23,239 bases of DNA, taken from NCBI GenBank assembly GCA_937958235.1, contig CALFGG010000070.1, forward strand, positions 1 through 23,239, given 5' to 3'. Each line of letters opens with the position of its first letter. The first letter of the stretch is position 1. Below the pieces are notes generated by a model. The model was not told where the DNA came from. It saw only the letters and a program-made list of their open reading frames with translations, and searched no databases. Made by a program: the position numbers and the translations under genes. The stretch is from an uncultured Candidatus Saccharibacteria bacterium. GTDB lineage: Bacteria; Patescibacteriota; Saccharimonadia; Saccharimonadales; Saccharimonadaceae. Of the stretch, positions 21,924 to 23,239 are shown in pieces.

Positions 21924-21975
21924 GTAAGATGAGGCAACCGATAATTAATATTAATTCGCAGTTGTCTCATCTTAC
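21924..21975 (-). other. 15-bp stem hairpin in the long leader of the NLTQH gene
   Basis: 21924-21938 and 21961-21975 are inverted repeats with one mismatch (G21934/T21965), which is a G-U wobble on the plus strand and C-A on the minus strand. The loop holds the palindrome AATTAATATTAATT. No T-tract follows in either direction. It may be an RNA structure in the leader or a DNA operator; a further GCGG/CCGC hairpin lies just before the ribosome site (about 21851-21871). Confidence 0.6.
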
Positions 21976-22029
21976 TTGAGAAGTATATAGCAACAGAGCT
22001 TCATCAACTAAAATTGGTCTTAATGTTCT

Positions 22030-22101
22030 TAAGCTTTTTGTCCGGTTCTGCCGTTCTCAAGCTTATGGTCATATAATAACATATACATTCTTTTTTGTCA
22101 A
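22030..22101 (-). promoter_or_regulatory. Promoter of the NLTQH gene, with a hairpin at the mRNA 5' end
   Basis: On the minus strand TTGACA (22096-22101) and TATTAT (22073-22078) are 17 bp apart, predicting a start at about 22066. The first transcribed bases UAAGCUU (22065-22059) pair with AAGCUUA (22036-22030), with a small CGG/CCG hairpin inside (22043-22053). The leader to the ATG at 21842 is therefore about 225 nt. No other gene is seen in 21843-22241. Confidence 0.75.
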
Positions 22102-22200
22102 TACTTTTTATAATATTTTTTAGTAAAAGCAAGCATAAACCTTTAGTAACTATCTAAAAATCATTGTTTATTATTCAAAAGTTCAGAACATACAATCAAC

Positions 22201-22229
22201 AAAAAACGTCAAATTACTTCGACGTTTTT
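22201..22229 (-). terminator. Terminator of the 98-residue membrane protein gene
   Basis: AAAAACGTC (22202-22210) pairs with GACGTTTTT (22221-22229); with A22201-A22206 giving the minus-strand U-tract, it sits 12 nt after the stop at 22242. Confidence 0.82.
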
Positions 22230-22241
22230 ATAAAATACCCC

Positions 22242-22538
22242 CTACGCCTTATTAATCTTATCTCTCATCTTAAATTTTAGATATCTCAGCAATATCGACG
22301 CGGCAATCACTACCACCGTAATCACACCATTCATCACCCAGTTCGTCTGTGGCGCAGTCGTCTCACTCGTTACACTCGACTCCTGCTCACAGTGGCTAGA
22401 GGTTTTACCAGCCGCATTAATACACCCTTCATTACTACTTGGCAAATCATCACTGTCGCTCAATGTCTCTTCGAGCGTCTTATCTTCCTCATGGTCTATT
22501 TCACTTGCTGTTTTTCCCCAAAGATCTTTTTCTTCCAT
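22242..22538 (-). CDS. Small acidic protein with a C-terminal membrane anchor
   Basis: This 98-residue protein has a first 65 residues that are acidic and Ser/Thr-rich (HEEDKTLEETLSDSDDLPSS) with two Cys, probably disordered. One hydrophobic helix follows (about 67-87, WVMNGVITVVVIAASILLRY), then a basic tail (KFKMRDKINK). Such a layout fits a tail-anchored protein with the basic tail inside or, if reversed, an anchored surface stalk; the positive-inside rule puts the long acidic part outside. There is no signal peptide. The gene starts from an extended -10 element (TGA-TATAAT) 8 nt before the ATG and has no Shine-Dalgarno. The function is unknown. Confidence 0.7.
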   Translation of the reverse strand: MEEKDLWGKTASEIDHEEDKTLEETLSDSDDLPSSNEGCINAAGKTSSHCEQESSVTSETTAPQTNWVMNGVITVVVIAASILLRYLKFKMRDKINKA

Positions 22539-22546
22539 AATAACCC

Positions 22547-22555
22547 ATTATATCA
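22547..22555 (-). promoter_or_regulatory. Extended -10 promoter, leaderless
   Basis: On the minus strand TGA-TATAAT (22555-22547) is followed by eight bases and the ATG at 22538. There is no -35 box at the right distance. Confidence 0.6.
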
Positions 22556-22640
22556 CTAATAAAACTTTATCTTTTTTTCTAGACAACCATTCTAGCCGCA
22601 ATGATCATCTCAAATTCAAATTCGCATCCACCCCTCACAC

Positions 22641-22994
22641 CTAACTTTTCACCATTGCTAAAAAGGCTCGTCTAAGCTCCGCCTCATCCCTAAATTCTCT
22701 AGAATTAAACAGTTCATTTTTCACCAGATTATTATAAATCTCCAAACTCATTGGAATCAAATAATATACATCCCCACCCTCAGCTTTAATTCGCTTAAAA
22801 GAGATATAACCATCTTGTTCATGCAACTCACTTGCCACCATCTCGCGCCAATAAACCGTATCAAACCATCTCAGCAAATATACTTTATCTCCCTCGATAA
22901 GACCTTTTTTCGCAGTTAGACCCACTGCCACTAAAACCGTCTCATCCTTCCGTGAGGTTACATAAAATACTTGATCTTCAAATTTTCTATTCAT
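22641..22994 (-). CDS. Small protein of unknown function
   Basis: This 117-residue protein is not recognised. The sequence is rich in strands in its first two thirds (DQVFYVTSRKDETVLVAVGL, GDKVYLLRWFDTVYWREMV) and ends in a charged helix (FRDEAELRRAFLAMVKS). The strands with KGLIEGDKVYLL recall small beta-barrel folds, but no family can be named. The start at 22994 lies 8 nt after the preceding stop, with GGGG 3 nt upstream, so it is co-transcribed with the partial gene at the window edge. No clear terminator follows; the 100 bases to 22547 hold only the promoter of the next gene and a weak TCTAG hairpin. Confidence 0.65.
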   Translation of the reverse strand: MNRKFEDQVFYVTSRKDETVLVAVGLTAKKGLIEGDKVYLLRWFDTVYWREMVASELHEQDGYISFKRIKAEGGDVYYLIPMSLEIYNNLVKNELFNSREFRDEAELRRAFLAMVKS

Positions 22995-23002
22995 AGCCCC
23001 GA

Positions 23003-23239
23003 CTATTTCTCCTCAGCAATCACAATATTCTTTGGGATCGCAATTTTCATCCCTCCGCTTTCAAAATATGACATCGATACCTCCTCGGCGCTTCTGCCTG
23101 AAGCCTTATCAACATCATGGACCGGCTTATTCCATTCCATATCCGTGCCAGACGAAAGACTTTCGCTTGCTCCAATCACTACTGGCTCCCGCGCCACAAT
23201 CACCTCTTCAATCTTCTTTCCATTCAACTCATGTACCCC
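23003..23239 (-). CDS. Unknown protein, 5' end beyond the window
   Basis: The frame is open to the last base (G-V-H-E-L before N-G-K-K-I-E-E), so at least 78 residues of C-terminus are seen. A TTG at 23227 could be a start but is not needed. The visible part is polar (VIVAREPVVIGASESLSSGT) and ends GGMKIAIPKNIVIAEEK, with no recognisable domain. It is the upstream partner of the 117-residue gene. Confidence 0.55.
   Translation of the reverse strand, partial: GVHELNGKKIEEVIVAREPVVIGASESLSSGTDMEWNKPVHDVDKASGRSAEEVSMSYFESGGMKIAIPKNIVIAEEK

Noticed and set aside
22570..22600. TCTAGA/TCTAG hairpin beside a T-run as a plus-strand or minus-strand terminator
   Set aside because: On the minus strand the stem is followed by A residues, and on the plus strand no gene leads into it.
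1..23239. CRISPR array to go with the Csx3-like protein
   Set aside because: No regularly spaced direct repeats and no cas genes were seen anywhere in the window.
1..23239. Recoding of TGA as glycine, as in some Patescibacteria (SR1, Gracilibacteria)
   Set aside because: Several genes end in TGA at sensible places (14054, 8450) and no conserved domain is interrupted by in-frame TGA; the only candidate is the frame change near 5830.

Overview
The window looks like chromosomal DNA from a small-genome bacterium of the Candidate Phyla Radiation, most likely Candidatus Saccharibacteria (TM7) or a relative. This rests on an AT-rich genome with TGA used as a stop, a large set of divergent type IV pilin-like genes, very long lineage-specific proteins, a MYG1-type DHH hydrolase and several apparently leaderless genes. 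The phylum call is an inference; no phylogenetic marker gene is complete here.

Layout. Positions 1-345 (+) hold the C-terminal end of a flavin disulfide oxidoreductase. An initiator tRNA-fMet (408-484) follows, behind a near-consensus promoter that lies inside a perfect inverted repeat. On the minus strand, 571-5700 encodes a bitopic membrane protein followed by four minor pilins, in the order H-I-J-K (FimT-PilV-PilW-PilX) known from type II secretion and type IV pilus tip complexes. A 65-residue gene with a possible frameshifted tail lies at 5830-6027. From 6105 to 7841 is a patch marked by transposition: a near-perfect 62-bp palindrome made of IS30-type ends, a nucleoside phosphorylase gene (6292-7026), a bidirectional terminator, a possible 16-residue Cys-Cys peptide, and an IS30-family transposase pseudogene.

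The largest unit is a five-gene minus-strand operon (17095 down to 7879) with overlapping or nearly abutting genes. In order it encodes a 1013-residue helical protein of unknown function, a 117-residue protein, a MoxR/CobS/midasin-type AAA+ ATPase, a 1068-residue protein with a pseudo-zincin-like segment, an acidic linker and a CobT-like vWA/MIDAS domain, and a small LRV/HEAT-like repeat protein. It reads as an ATPase plus metal-ion-dependent adaptor machine with lineage-specific clients, and is one of the two best candidates here for an undescribed system. Divergent from it are two plus-strand genes: a 111-residue unknown and a 305-residue protein with a nuclease-like motif.

The right part (18626-23239, all minus) carries MYG1, then a P-loop NTPase whose C-terminus resembles a catalytically degenerate Csx3 (CRISPR ring-nuclease family) although no CRISPR array or cas gene is present. 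Next is a 118-residue NLTQH-type protein whose transcript has a leader of about 225 nt with hairpins, and directly after its stop codon a three-way-junction RNA in which three mismatches of the plus strand become G-U wobbles in the minus-strand transcript. This RNA-flanked gene beside the Csx3-like NTPase is the second candidate. Three small unknown genes close the window.

Regulation. Four transcription units start with an extended -10 element (TGN-TATAAA/TATAAT/TATAGT) placed 6-8 nt before the ATG with no Shine-Dalgarno, which suggests leaderless mRNAs. Internal operon genes mostly carry recognisable GGAG-type ribosome sites.
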